A stretch of DNA of 64,000 bases from Corynebacterium haematomassiliense. GTDB lineage: Bacteria > Actinomycetota > Actinomycetes > Mycobacteriales > Mycobacteriaceae. Positions within the stretch are counted from its first letter, which is position 1, and each line of letters opens with the position of its first letter. The translations under genes were made by a program, and so were the position numbers. Of this stretch, positions 34,992-44,100 are shown piece by piece. The notes below the pieces were generated by a model. The model did no database searches. It saw nothing but the letters and a program-made list of their open reading frames with translations, and was not told where the DNA came from. Where the stretch lies: the NCBI RefSeq assembly GCF_013978595.1, contig NZ_JACDTZ010000002.1, positions 1 to 64,000 of the forward strand. The letters are read 5' to 3'.

Positions 34992-37594
34992 GCAAATACG
35001 AGGGCGGGGACCTGGAAAAGCTCAGCACCACCGGGCGCGAAGGCGCCAAGTTGGAGCAGCTGAGCGGCGAGGAGCTCGACAACTACATCGAGGCGGCCCG
35101 CGACGCCGCCCGCCAAGCTGGCATCGACCCAGCCACGGCACGGCGCGACCTGGACGGCGAGCTCGTGCGCCCCAACGCCTCCTACGCCTTCGAACTGCGG
35201 GGAGTGGAAGACGGCCCGCAGCTGACGGAGATCGAGGACGCCCTGGAATCTATGGAAGGCGTCTCCGCCCGCCTGGTGTACCCCACCCGCATGGCGTGGG
35301 TGACCGCACCGGCGACCATGCCGCCGCACCACCTGATCAAGATCATCGAACAATTCGGCGTTACCGCAGTGATCACGGACTCCACGCTGCAACGCCGCGC
35401 GCACGGCCGGTACTGGTCGGAGCACCCGATGCCGCGCCGCGCCAAGCACCACCGCAAGGAAGAAGCGGCACACCTGCTCGCCCGCGCCCAAGGATTCGTG
35501 CAGAACAAGCCCCGTACGGGGCGCCGCAGCGGCGACGTGCTGTTTACCGCCCGCGACTTGGTTACCCCGGGAAGGCTTTGGCTGGCGGTGGTGCTGACCA
35601 TACCGGTACTGCTGCTCACCTACGTGCCCGCCCTCGGGTTCCCCGGCTGGCAGTGGGTAGCGTTCGCCCTGACCACCCCGGTGGCGCTGTGGTGCGCCTC
35701 CCCGTTCCACCGCGCGATGGCCGGCGGCGTGCGCCGCGGCCTTTCGGCACTGGACGGCGCGAGTTCCATCGCTATCTTGGCGGCCTACCTGTGGTCATTC
35801 GCCGTGCTGCTGTTCACTGAGGCGGGCCACATTGGCTACGAGTCCAGCGGCGCCTGGGCGCCGCTGGAGATCGGCCGCGGCCCGGAGCTCTACCTCGAGG
35901 TCGCCTGCACCGTGACCACGTTGCTGCTGCTCGGCCGCTTCTTCTCGATACGCGTGCGCACAAACCTGCTGGACGAGCTGGAGGCGCGCCGCCCCGGCGC
36001 GGAGTCCCTTTACGAGGTCACCCACCGCAAGAAGGGCGGCGGCTGCGAGCGGCTCCCGGCCACAGAGATCATGCGTGGCGACGACGTCCGTGTGCGCGCC
36101 GGGCAGGTCATCCCCGTCGACGGAGAGGTCGTCGGTGGCTCCGGCGAAATCGGCTGGGAGCTGGTGAACACCCACGACAGTCCGCAGATAAAGGTAGGCA
36201 AGCGCGTGGTCGCCGGGTCCGTGGTGCGCGAAGGCGACATCAAGGTCCGCGCCGTCCGCGTCGGCCACACCACGCTGTTGACCGCTGTGCAACGTTGGCT
36301 GGAGGAGGCGTCGCGCCATCAAAACGCCGCGACGATGGTCTCCACCCGGTCTGCCAGCATGCTCATCCCGGCCGCGTACGCGATTGCCGTGCTGGACTTC
36401 GGCCTGTGGCTGCTGTTTACGGGCAACGTCAACACCGCGGCGTCGACAGCCTTGGCGATCCTGATCGTGGTCGCCCCGTTCAGTTTGGCCATTTCGCCGG
36501 CGCTGGCCATCCGCCAGGGCATCGAGGCTGCCGTGCGCAACGGCGTGCTCATGCGCGACGGCAACGCGCTGCGGATTCTGTCCAAGGTGGACACGGTGGT
36601 GTTCAACCGCGTGGGCACGCTCGTGCTGCCGGAGATGCACGTGGAAACGGTCACCGCCGCAGCCGGGGAAAGCAGCGAGCTGGTGCTGCGCATCGCCGGC
36701 GTGCTGTCCGCGGACTCGGACCACCCGGCCTCCCGCGCCATTGTGAAGGCGGCCCGCGAAGTGCGCGACGCCCGCACCGGGGACCCGCGCCTGCCGGACT
36801 GGATCGAAGTCAGCGACGACACGATCACCCCGGACGGCGAGTTCGGCGGCCGCGTCACCGCCACCTGGGGTAACGGCGATAACGCCCGCACGCAAACGTA
36901 CGACGCCTCCCTGTGGCGCCCGACCAACCTCTCCCAGCTCAAAGGCAAGCTGTCGGTGGCCGCCACCACCGGCGGCACCCCGGTGGTGGTGCGCTGGGAC
37001 GGCAAGGACCGCGGCGTGATCACCTTGTTCGACCCCGCCAAGGAAGACGCCATTGAGGCGGTGGACACCCTGGAATCCATGGGCGTGGAAACCGTGATGC
37101 TCTCGCGCGACACCTACCCGGTGGCGCGCCGCTTCGCGGACTTTTTGGGCATCTCGCAGGTGCTCGCCGGCATCCGCTCCAATGAGAAACCCGCCGCGGT
37201 GCGCGCCCTGCACACCCAGGGCGGCATCGTGGCCATGGTGTGCGATTCCAGCGTGCTGCCGGTGCTGCGCGTGGCGGACTCCGGCATCCTCTACGCCGGC
37301 GAGGACCTCTACAGCACCAAGGTGCCGAACTGGAACAACGTCAGCGACGTCGTGCTTATCCGCAACGACGTCATGGCTGTGCCCCAGGCCATCGAGCACG
37401 CCCGCCGCGTCAACCGCATCGCCGACAGGAACCTGTGGTTCGCCGGAATCTACAACGCGGCCGCCATCATCCTCGCGGCCGCGGGCGTGCTGCCGCCAGT
37501 GGGCGCGACCCTGCTCATGCTGGGAAGTTCCCTGCTTGTGGAGTACAGCTCCCGCCGCGCCAGCCGGTTCCGGGTTCACGGCCTGCGCCGGTAG
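34988..37594 (+). CDS. Degenerate P1B-type ATPase-like protein (catalytic motifs lost)
   Basis: An 868-residue protein with the full P1B metal-ATPase plan: HMA-like N-terminal domain (about 60-130, no CxxC), eight or so membrane segments, A-domain (VIPVDGEVVGGSGEIG), P/N domains including SDHPASRAIVKAA, and two C-terminal helices. Yet the signature residues are replaced. The phosphorylation motif DKTGT reads NRVGT (Asn540 for Asp). The membrane CPC reads APF (496-498). TGES is replaced in LVNTHDS (392-398). MLTGD reads MLSRD (704-708), and GDGIND reads CDSSVL (752-757). The reading frame is long and intact, so this is not a recent pseudogene. It probably no longer hydrolyses ATP and may act as a scaffold or sensor near heme synthesis. 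Confidence 0.82.
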   Translation: MSKYEGGDLEKLSTTGREGAKLEQLSGEELDNYIEAARDAARQAGIDPATARRDLDGELVRPNASYAFELRGVEDGPQLTEIEDALESMEGVSARLVYPTRMAWVTAPATMPPHHLIKIIEQFGVTAVITDSTLQRRAHGRYWSEHPMPRRAKHHRKEEAAHLLARAQGFVQNKPRTGRRSGDVLFTARDLVTPGRLWLAVVLTIPVLLLTYVPALGFPGWQWVAFALTTPVALWCASPFHRAMAGGVRRGLSALDGASSIAILAAYLWSFAVLLFTEAGHIGYESSGAWAPLEIGRGPELYLEVACTVTTLLLLGRFFSIRVRTNLLDELEARRPGAESLYEVTHRKKGGGCERLPATEIMRGDDVRVRAGQVIPVDGEVVGGSGEIGWELVNTHDSPQIKVGKRVVAGSVVREGDIKVRAVRVGHTTLLTAVQRWLEEASRHQNAATMVSTRSASMLIPAAYAIAVLDFGLWLLFTGNVNTAASTALAILIVVAPFSLAISPALAIRQGIEAAVRNGVLMRDGNALRILSKVDTVVFNRVGTLVLPEMHVETVTAAAGESSELVLRIAGVLSADSDHPASRAIVKAAREVRDARTGDPRLPDWIEVSDDTITPDGEFGGRVTATWGNGDNARTQTYDASLWRPTNLSQLKGKLSVAATTGGTPVVVRWDGKDRGVITLFDPAKEDAIEAVDTLESMGVETVMLSRDTYPVARRFADFLGISQVLAGIRSNEKPAAVRALHTQGGIVAMVCDSSVLPVLRVADSGILYAGEDLYSTKVPNWNNVSDVVLIRNDVMAVPQAIEHARRVNRIADRNLWFAGIYNAAAIILAAAGVLPPVGATLLMLGSSLLVEYSSRRASRFRVHGLRR

Positions 37595-37605
37595 GCTTGA
37601 GTGCC

Positions 37606-38655
37606 ATGACCAGACGCGACCTCCCCAACGCACCACTGCTCGAGGCGGCCCACGGCCGCACCCCCTCGCGCACCCCGGTGTGGTTCATGCGCCAGGCCGG
37701 CCGCTCCCTGCCCGAGTATCGCGAAGTGCGCGAAGGCATCCCCATGCTGGACTCGTGCTTCATGCCGGAGCTGCTCGCGGAGATCACGCTGCAGCCGGTG
37801 CGCCGCCACGACGTCGACGCCGCGATCCTGTTTTCCGACATCGTGGTCCCGCTCAAGGCGGCGGGCGTGGACGTGGAGATCGTGCCCGGCCGCGGCCCGG
37901 TGATGGGGGAGGCGGTGAGGGGGCGGAGTGACGTCGAGAAGCTGCCTGTGCTTGACGACGAAGTCGCCGCCGTGTCCGATGGCATCCGCATCATCCTCGA
38001 CGAACTGAGCGACACCCAAGCCTTGATCGGGTTTGTCGGCGCGCCGTTTACGCTGGCCAGCTACCTCGTCGAGGGCGGACCGAGCAAGAACCACGAGAAG
38101 ACCAAGGCGATGATGCACGCCGAGCCGGAGACCTGGCACGCGCTGATGCGCCGCTTGGTGCCCACCATCGTCGCCTTTCTGCGCACGCAGGTCGAAGCCG
38201 GCATCGACGCGATGCAGCTGTTCGACTCCTGGGCGGGTTTCCTCACCGAAGCGGACTACCGCGAATTCGTTCTGCCGTACTCGGTGGAAATCCTCGAATC
38301 CGTGGCAGGAGAGATCCCGCGCATCCACTTCGGCGTGACCACCGGCGAACTGCTCGGCGCGATGTCCGAGGCCGGCAGCGAGGTCATGGGTGTGGACTGG
38401 CGCGTGCCGCTGGACACGGCCGCGACGCGGTTCGCCTCCCCGCGCGTGCTGCAGGGCAACCTGGACCCGGCCATGCTGTTCGCCGGCACCAACGTGGTGC
38501 GCGGCGAGGTCGCGCGCATCAAAGCCGAGGCCGCGCGTGCCATTGCAGCTGGCGACGCTACCGGGCACATCTTCAACCTCGGCCACGGCGTATTGCCCAC
38601 CACCGACGCGGACGCGATCACCGAAGCCGTAGCGATCATCCACGAGGAGAGCTAA
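37606..38655 (+). CDS. hemE: Uroporphyrinogen decarboxylase
   Basis: A 349-residue enzyme that turns uroporphyrinogen III into coproporphyrinogen III. The N-terminal signature is PVWFMRQAGRSLPEYR, followed by ILFSDIVVPLKAAGVDVEIVPGRGP. Then come FVGAPFTLASYLVEGGPSK with the catalytic region, QLFDSWAGFL, and LQGNLDPAMLF with HIFNLGHGVLP at the end. The ATG at 37606 gives the standard start. Its stop overlaps the hemY start (TAATG). Residues RGRSDVEKLP near 107 are coded by a recurrent motif copy. Confidence 0.95.
   Translation: MTRRDLPNAPLLEAAHGRTPSRTPVWFMRQAGRSLPEYREVREGIPMLDSCFMPELLAEITLQPVRRHDVDAAILFSDIVVPLKAAGVDVEIVPGRGPVMGEAVRGRSDVEKLPVLDDEVAAVSDGIRIILDELSDTQALIGFVGAPFTLASYLVEGGPSKNHEKTKAMMHAEPETWHALMRRLVPTIVAFLRTQVEAGIDAMQLFDSWAGFLTEADYREFVLPYSVEILESVAGEIPRIHFGVTTGELLGAMSEAGSEVMGVDWRVPLDTAATRFASPRVLQGNLDPAMLFAGTNVVRGEVARIKAEAARAIAAGDATGHIFNLGHGVLPTTDADAITEAVAIIHEES
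37923..37942 (+). repeat. Recurrent motif copy inside hemE
   Basis: GCGGAGTGACGTCGAGAAGC shares 15 bases with the non-coding copy at 77-91 and 19 with the hemD copy. It is in frame as Asp-Val-Glu-Lys. Confidence 0.55.
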
Positions 38656-40091
38656 TGAACATTGCCATCATCGGCGCAGGTCTTGCGGGGCTGACCGCCG
38701 CATACGAGCTTCGCAGCACGGGCTCCGCCCGCGCAGGGGAAGAAGACGACCTCAAGGTCGACGTCTACGAGGCCACCGACCGCCTCGGCGGCAAGCTCCA
38801 CACCGTCGCCTTCGAGGCCGGCCCCACCGACATGGGCGCCGAGGCGTTCCTGGCGCGCCGCCAGGACGCCGTGGAATTCTTCACCGAGCTCGGCCTCACC
38901 GACTCCCTGGTGGAGCCCTCCGGCCTGCGCTCGCTGGTGTGGGTCGACGGCGAGGCGCGCGCGCTGCCCACCGGTGGGGTGATGGGCATCCCGTCCACCT
39001 CCGAGACTGTCAAGCACCTGGTCAGCGAGGACACCGCGCAGCGCATCGACACCGAGGCCGACCGCGAAGGCTTCGACTGGGAAGTCGGCGGCGACGTCAA
39101 CGTCGGCAAGCTTGTGCGCGAGCGTTACGGCGACGAAGTGGTGGACAACATCGTCTCCTCCCTGCTCGGCGGTGTGTACTCCTGCATCGCCGACGACCTC
39201 GGCGTGCGCGCGACCATCCCGCAGCTAGCGGAGGAGTTCGACCGCCTCGCCGCCGACGGGCCAGTGCACCTGTCCACCGCCGTGGCCAACCTGGAGCGCT
39301 CCCGCCGCGAGATGCCCACCGGCCAGGGCGCGGTGTTCAAGACGTTCCGCGACGGCTACCAGGAGCTCTACGAAACCCTTGCCGAAAAATCCGGCGCCGA
39401 CATCTACATCGACGCGTTTATTTCGGCCATCAGTCTCGAAGGCTCGGCTGAGGCCCCGAAGTACCGCCTCAAAGGCGGGGAGGACAAGGCCTACGACCAC
39501 GTCATCCTCGCCGTACCCGCCCCCACCGCGGCGCTGCTGCTCAAGGACATTGCGCCCGAGGCCTCCGAGGCGCTGAAAACCGTGAAGCTGGCCAACTCGG
39601 CGGTGGTGGGCATGCGCTTTGCCACCGACGAGGGCCTGCCGCAGAACTCCGGCGTCCTCGTATCCACCGGCGCCGAGGACGTCCACGCGAAGGCGTTCAC
39701 GTTCTCCTCGCGCAAGTGGCCGCACCTCGCCGAGCGCGGCGGGGCACTGGTGCGCGCCAGCTTCGGCCGCTTCGGCGACAACGTCGCCATCACCGCCTCC
39801 GAGGACGACCTCGTGGACTGGGCCCTCGACGACCTCGAAACCATCACCGGCTTCGACGGCCGCGCCGCCGGCCTCGAGGAAATCTACGTCCAACGCTGGC
39901 TCGGCGGCCTGCCCCGCTTCGACGAGAACCACCTCGCCACCGTGTCCAAGGTGCGCAGCCTGCTTCTCGACGAACCAAAGGCCTCCCACATCTCCCTCAC
40001 CGGCGCGTGGGCCGGTGGGGTCGGCGTGCCGGCGGTTATTTCCGATGCGAGGGCCGTGGCGGCAGCTGCCGTCGCAAAGCAAAAGCCCTAA
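38655..40091 (+). CDS. hemY: Coproporphyrinogen III / protoporphyrinogen oxidase
   Basis: A 478-residue FAD-dependent oxidase of the HemY/CgoX type. It begins MNIAIIGAGLAGLTAAYELR (dinucleotide-binding). DVYEATDRLGGKLHTV follows, with VVDNIVSSLLGGVYS in the middle, and the C-terminal FAD contact ISLTGAWAGGVGVPAVISDA. In Actinobacteria this enzyme oxidises coproporphyrinogen III in the coproporphyrin-dependent branch, so cgoX is the newer name. It overlaps hemE by one base and ends the second hem block. A small minus-strand gene overlaps its stop codon. Confidence 0.93.
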   Translation: MNIAIIGAGLAGLTAAYELRSTGSARAGEEDDLKVDVYEATDRLGGKLHTVAFEAGPTDMGAEAFLARRQDAVEFFTELGLTDSLVEPSGLRSLVWVDGEARALPTGGVMGIPSTSETVKHLVSEDTAQRIDTEADREGFDWEVGGDVNVGKLVRERYGDEVVDNIVSSLLGGVYSCIADDLGVRATIPQLAEEFDRLAADGPVHLSTAVANLERSRREMPTGQGAVFKTFRDGYQELYETLAEKSGADIYIDAFISAISLEGSAEAPKYRLKGGEDKAYDHVILAVPAPTAALLLKDIAPEASEALKTVKLANSAVVGMRFATDEGLPQNSGVLVSTGAEDVHAKAFTFSSRKWPHLAERGGALVRASFGRFGDNVAITASEDDLVDWALDDLETITGFDGRAAGLEEIYVQRWLGGLPRFDENHLATVSKVRSLLLDEPKASHISLTGAWAGGVGVPAVISDARAVAAAAVAKQKP

Positions 40092-40234
40092 ACCAGCGGG
40101 AGGTCCCGGCTGCCAGTGCGCTCTGGAAGCTCGAAGTTGTCGAAGCCGCCGTATTCCCGTGAAAGCTCGTAGATGAGCCGGCCGGCATCGACAGGGCGTG
40201 TGCCTCGGTCGGATTCGTTTTGTGGTGTTTCCAT
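40088..40234 (-). CDS. 48-residue small protein, antisense to the hemY end
   Basis: A short reading frame with a textbook Shine-Dalgarno (AGAGAGGAGG, six bases before ATG). The product starts METPQNESDRGTRPVDAGRL and continues IYELSREYGGFDNFELPERT before a short tail ending DLPLV. It is charged, soluble and free of cysteine. Its stop codon overlaps the hemY stop on the other strand by three bases. No known domain is recognised. The ribosome binding site and helical, non-random composition argue for a real gene; conservation would settle it. Confidence 0.62.
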   Translation of the reverse strand: METPQNESDRGTRPVDAGRLIYELSREYGGFDNFELPERTGSRDLPLV

Positions 40235-40332
40235 GTTGCGCCTCCTCTCTGAGTCGCGTGCACGCAGAACCTAGCACCTCATTCTCCGCTTGGGTAGGGG
40301 GTGCGGGCGGATGTGCACTAGGTTGATCACCT

Positions 40333-41106
40333 ATGGAAGAACACGCGGATCCACGCGAGAGGGCTGCCGAGCCTGCTGAGCCTGCCGAGAAGGAATGGTG
40401 GGAAGAAGACGGCCTGCCTTGGAACGGCAAACCCACCAAAGCCGACTACTGGTGCCTGGGCTGGTTCGGCTTCGTCGGCATCTTCGGCCTGGCCATGATC
40501 CCGCTGCGGGCGTGGCTTTTGGGCCTGGACCCGCCGATCATGCTGGCGCTGACAGGCTCACGCGTCGGCGCCGCGTCCACCGGTGCGCTCGCCGCGGTGG
40601 GGGAGGCGCCGCACTGGCTGCTGTTCCTGCTCATCGGCTCGATCGTGAACATCAAGTTCGACTGGATCTACTGGTGGGCCGGCAAACTCTGGGGCCGCGG
40701 GATCCTCGACGTGCAGGCCGCGAACTCGCCGCGCGCCGCGAAAAACATCGAGCGCGTGGAGAAGTGGGCCATCAAGCTGGGCTGGCTGGGCATCTTCCTC
40801 GCCTACGTGCCCATCCCGCTGCCGATCGCGTTCGTGGTGTTCGTGCTCATGGGCATGACCGGGATGCCGCTGTGGAAGTTCATGGTCCTGGACTTCATTT
40901 CCAAAACCATCTGGTCCTTCCTCTACCTGGGCCTGGGCTGGTGGATCGGTGAGCCGGTCGTGATGGTGCTGGAGCAGTACGCCAAGGTGGCCAACTGGAT
41001 CGCCATCGCGCTGCTGGTGGTGGTGTTCTACGGCATCTTCCGCAACCAGGGGAAGAAAAAGCCCGAAGCCGAGGTCGTGGGCAACGAGATCGAGGCCGGG
41101 AGGTAG
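40333..41106 (+). CDS. DedA-family membrane protein
   Basis: A 257-residue protein. An acidic N-terminus is followed by hydrophobic segments and the VTT/DedA core: RVGAASTGALAAVGEAPHWLL, then FDWIYWWAGKLWGRGILDV, where DedA proteins carry a conserved G-xxx-G-R, and IFLAYVPIPLPIAFVVFVLMGMTGM with a re-entrant loop. Two more helices follow. DedA proteins are proton-dependent lipid-carrier flippases or transporters needed for membrane homeostasis; undecaprenyl-phosphate recycling is shown for some. It stands alone, with palindromic DNA downstream. Confidence 0.82.
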   Translation: MEEHADPRERAAEPAEPAEKEWWEEDGLPWNGKPTKADYWCLGWFGFVGIFGLAMIPLRAWLLGLDPPIMLALTGSRVGAASTGALAAVGEAPHWLLFLLIGSIVNIKFDWIYWWAGKLWGRGILDVQAANSPRAAKNIERVEKWAIKLGWLGIFLAYVPIPLPIAFVVFVLMGMTGMPLWKFMVLDFISKTIWSFLYLGLGWWIGEPVVMVLEQYAKVANWIAIALLVVVFYGIFRNQGKKKPEAEVVGNEIEAGR

Positions 41107-41122
41107 GGCGGCCGGGCGGCGC

Positions 41123-41194
41123 CGAAAGTCGAGCGGCGGAGGTCGAGTTCGCCCTGTTTTAGGCCCGGACTCGACCTCCCGGACTCGACTTTCG
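41123..41194. repeat. Two-part long palindrome (GTCGAG family)
   Basis: CGAAAGTCGAG (41123-41133) pairs with CTCGACTTTCG (41184-41194), and inside it GGAGGTCGAGT (41138-41148) pairs with ACTCGACCTCC (41169-41179). Both arm pairs are exact 11-mers with 4-base bulges between them and a 20-base loop. It lies just past the DedA gene. Confidence 0.87.
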
Positions 41195-41214
41195 CGTCGC
41201 CGGACCGAAGGGGG

Positions 41215-41290
41215 CCTGACAGATTCCGCCGGGCGTCTGCGCCGACCTGGGGCGATGGGGGCAGCCTGACAGATTCCGCCGCGAAGTGCC
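41215..41290 (-). repeat. ~78-bp interspersed repeat, copy B
   Basis: Reading on the minus strand it has CACTTCGCGGCGGAATCTGT, then CCCAGGTCGGCGCAGACG, then CGGAATCTGTCAGGC. It is related to copies at 14999-15076 and 49437-49514. It lies just after the stop of the minus-strand dehydrogenase gene. With the palindrome it fills the 200-base gap. Confidence 0.75.
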
Positions 41291-41306
41291 GGGCACCAGG
41301 GCGCGG

Positions 41307-42143
41307 CTAACGGTTGACCACGACGGTGGAGAAGTCCTCGTCGCCGTGGCCGGCGTCCTGCTGCGCCTCCAACGACGCCAGGGCGGCGGAGACGGCGGGC
41401 AGGTCCTGGTCAGCGGACGCGAGCATCAGGCGGGCGTCCTTGGCGATGGCGTCGGCGGTGAAGTCGCCGGGCGAGGTAGAGCGCTCGCCAAGCAGGAACG
41501 GCGACTTCATGTTCACAATGAACTCCAGGCCGGTGGAGTCGAGCATGTCCACCACCTGCTCTTCCGACAACCCCTGGGATTCGCCCAACACCAGCGCTTC
41601 CTTGAACCCTTCGATGGTGACGGCCAGGGCGAGGTTGGCAAGCAGTTTGCCCACGGCGGCGCCGGCGGCGGTGTCCACCTCCTTCAGCCGCTCAGGGTTG
41701 GCGGCGGCCCAGGGGGCAACGACGTCGGCGACTTTAGAGCGTCGAGAGGCATCGGCGCCCCCGACGTACACGCCGAGCTTGCCGGCGCGCGCGGGCGGGA
41801 GCGAGCCGACGACCGGGGTGTGCACGTAGCCGGGCACGGCGTCGGCGAAGGCGGCGGCGTCCGCGGGCGAGATGGTGGTGGCGTCGGCCCAGGTCACGCC
41901 CTCGGGGATCAAACCTGGCTCGATCACCACCTCACGCACGATGTCGGGGCCGAACAGGCAGGTGATCACCAGCTCGGCGCCCTCGACGGCTTCCGCGGGG
42001 GAAGACGCAGCCTGAGCCCCGCGCGAGACCAACGGCTCGGTCTTCTCGGCGGTGCGGTTCCATACGGTCAGTTCGTGGTCGTCGACAAGCTTGAGCGCGA
42101 GCTCCGTGCCCATGCGGCCGAGGCCTAAAAACGCGATTTTCAT
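41307..42143 (-). CDS. NAD(P)-dependent beta-hydroxyacid dehydrogenase-type oxidoreductase
   Basis: A 278-residue protein of the 6-phosphogluconate/3-hydroxyisobutyrate dehydrogenase family. It starts MKIAFLGLGRMGTELALKLV (dinucleotide binding). ADATTISPADAAAFADAVPG, VVGSLPPARAGKLGVYVGG and the catalytic Lys region GAAVGKLLANLALAVTIEGFKEAL follow, with SPGDFTADAIAKDARLM at the C-terminus. Substrate is not predictable (glyoxylate/succinic semialdehyde reductases are relatives). The ATG at 42143 fits the family start. It is divergent from hemL with only 20 bases between start codons. Confidence 0.84.
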   Translation of the reverse strand: MKIAFLGLGRMGTELALKLVDDHELTVWNRTAEKTEPLVSRGAQAASSPAEAVEGAELVITCLFGPDIVREVVIEPGLIPEGVTWADATTISPADAAAFADAVPGYVHTPVVGSLPPARAGKLGVYVGGADASRRSKVADVVAPWAAANPERLKEVDTAAGAAVGKLLANLALAVTIEGFKEALVLGESQGLSEEQVVDMLDSTGLEFIVNMKSPFLLGERSTSPGDFTADAIAKDARLMLASADQDLPAVSAALASLEAQQDAGHGDEDFSTVVVNR

Positions 42144-42163
42144 ATGGCCTAGGATAGACAACC

Positions 42164-43489
42164 ATGACTGCGGAAAAGCCGACTTCAGCTAACACCCAGC
42201 GCTCGCACGAACTGTTCGAGCGGGCGCAGAAAACCACCCCGGGCGGCGTGAACTCGCCGGTGCGCGGCTTCGGCTCGGTGGGCGGGCAAACCCGCTTCAT
42301 CCAGAGCGCGCACGGCTCGAAGCTTGTGGACGTGGACGGCAACTCGTACGTGGACCTGGTGTGCTCCTGGGGCCCGATGGTGCACGGCAACGCCCACCCG
42401 AAGATCGTCGAGGCCGTGGAGAAGGCCCTGCGCAACGGCCTGAGCTTCGGCGCGCCCACGGAGGCGGAGATCGAGATCGCGGAGCACATTGTGAAGCGCA
42501 CGTCGGTGGAGGAGGTGCGCATGGTCAACTCCGGCACGGAGGCCACCATGTCCGCCGTCCGCCTGGCGCGCGGGTTCACGGGCCGGCCGAAGATCCTCAA
42601 GTTCGAAGGCTGCTACCACGGCCACGTGGACGCGCTGCTGGCGTCTGCGGGCTCCGGCATCGCCACGTTCTCCCTGCCGGATTCCCCGGGTGTCACTGGC
42701 GCGCAGGCGAAGGACACCATCGTGGTGCCGTACAACGACATCGAGGCGGTGGAGCGCGCGTTCCGCGAGAACGAGGGCGAGATCGCCGCGGTCATCGCCG
42801 AGGCGGCCGCGGGCAACATGGGCACCGTCGCCCCGCAGAACGACTTCAACGCCAAGCTCAAGGAGCTCGCGCATCTCAACGGCGCGCTGCTGATCCTCGA
42901 CGAGGTCATGACCGGTTTCCGCACCTCCTACGCCGGCTGGTACGGCGTTGACAACGTTGCGGGCGACCTGACCACCTTTGGCAAGGTCGTCTCAGGCGGC
43001 CTGCCCGCCGCGGCGTTCGGCGGCCGCCGCGACATCATGGAGCACCTCGCGCCGAACGGCCCCGTCTACCAGGCGGGCACCCTGTCCGGTAACCCGGTGG
43101 CGATGGCGTCCGGCCTGGCCTCGCTCGAGCTGGCCAGCGAGGACATCTACCCGACGCTGAACAAGAACGCGGATCTGCTGGAGCGTTTGCTTCACGACGC
43201 CCTCACGGCCGAAGGCGTCACCCACCACATCCAACGCGCGGCGACCATGCTCTCCGTCCGGTTCGGGGAGGGCGAGGGCCACAACTTCGCCGACATGCAG
43301 GCCGCCGACACGTTCCGCTACGCCCCGTTCTTCCACGCCCTGCTGGACGCTGGCGTGTACGCGCCGCCGAGCGCGTTTGAGACCTGGTTCGTCTCCACCG
43401 CTCTGACGGACGAGGACTTCGGCCGCATCGAGGACGCGCTGCGCTCCGCCGCGAAGGCCGCCGCGGCGGCGAAACCCGCGGAGGCCTAA
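42164..43489 (+). CDS. hemL: Glutamate-1-semialdehyde 2,1-aminomutase
   Basis: A 441-residue PLP enzyme that makes 5-aminolevulinate, the product used by Hem[14 protein letters not shown] opens it. [52 protein letters not shown] and the PLP lysine in [18 protein letters not shown] follow. [19 protein letters not shown] and the C-terminal [15 protein letters not shown] complete it. It completes, with hemA, the C5 route. A short gap-free junction leads to the histidine phosphatase gene. Confidence 0.95.
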   Translation: MTAEKPTSANTQRSHELFERAQKTTPGGVNSPVRGFGSVGGQTRFIQSAHGSKLVDVDGNSYVDLVCSWGPMVHGNAHPKIVEAVEKALRNGLSFGAPTEAEIEIAEHIVKRTSVEEVRMVNSGTEATMSAVRLARGFTGRPKILKFEGCYHGHVDALLASAGSGIATFSLPDSPGVTGAQAKDTIVVPYNDIEAVERAFRENEGEIAAVIAEAAAGNMGTVAPQNDFNAKLKELAHLNGALLILDEVMTGFRTSYAGWYGVDNVAGDLTTFGKVVSGGLPAAAFGGRRDIMEHLAPNGPVYQAGTLSGNPVAMASGLASLELASEDIYPTLNKNADLLERLLHDALTAEGVTHHIQRAATMLSVRFGEGEGHNFADMQAADTFRYAPFFHALLDAGVYAPPSAFETWFVSTALTDEDFGRIEDALRSAAKAAAAAKPAEA

Positions 43490-44092
43490 ATGACCAGGAC
43501 GACGGTGCACCTGGTGCGCCACGGCGAGGTGTACAACCCGAAGAAGATCCTCTACGGGCGCATGCCGGGCTACCACCTGTCTTCCCGCGGCAACTCCATG
43601 GCCGTGGCCACCTCAAAGTTTTTCCGCGGCCGCGATGTGGTCTACCTTGCGGCGAGCCCGCTTGAGCGCGCGCAGGAAACAGCCCGCCCGATCGCGGAGG
43701 TCACCGGCTGCGAGGTGGACACCCGCGAGGACATCCTGGAGGCCGGCAACACCTTTGAAGGCCTGCGCACGAAGGGGTGGCGCTCGCAGCTGATCAACCC
43801 GATCCGCTGGCGGCACATGACCAACCCGTTCGAGCCGAGCTGGGGCGAGCCCTACCAGGAGATCTTCGAGCGCATGTGGTCCGCCGTCGAGGATGCCCGC
43901 GACAAGGCCGAAGGCCACGAGGCCGTGATGGTCAGCCACCAGCTGCCGATTGTCACCGTGCAGCGCCACGTGCAGGGCAAGCGCCTGGCGCACGCGAGCC
44001 GCAACTGCGACCTGGCGAGTGTGACCTCACTTGTGTTTGACGGCGGCAGTGTTGTTGACTGGGCCTACAGCACTCCTGCCCAGCACATTTGA
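43490..44092 (+). CDS. Histidine phosphatase family protein
   Basis: A 200-residue member of the phosphoglycerate-mutase-like phosphatases. The phosphohistidine motif is VHLVRHGEVYNPKKILYGRMPGY, and the second catalytic His is in AVMVSHQLPIVTVQRHV. SPLERAQETARPIAE is also conserved. The substrate is unknown; this member lies between hemL and the cytochrome c maturation genes in several corynebacteria. Its ATG directly follows the hemL stop codon. The lipoprotein gene begins eight bases beyond its own stop. Confidence 0.85.
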   Translation: MTRTTVHLVRHGEVYNPKKILYGRMPGYHLSSRGNSMAVATSKFFRGRDVVYLAASPLERAQETARPIAEVTGCEVDTREDILEAGNTFEGLRTKGWRSQLINPIRWRHMTNPFEPSWGEPYQEIFERMWSAVEDARDKAEGHEAVMVSHQLPIVTVQRHVQGKRLAHASRNCDLASVTSLVFDGGSVVDWAYSTPAQHI

Positions 44093-44100
44093 GAGGTACT

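Noticed and set aside
40036..40263. 75-residue minus frame at the hemY end
   Set aside because: It has a worse start and atypical composition; the overlapping 48-residue frame has a far better ribosome binding site.
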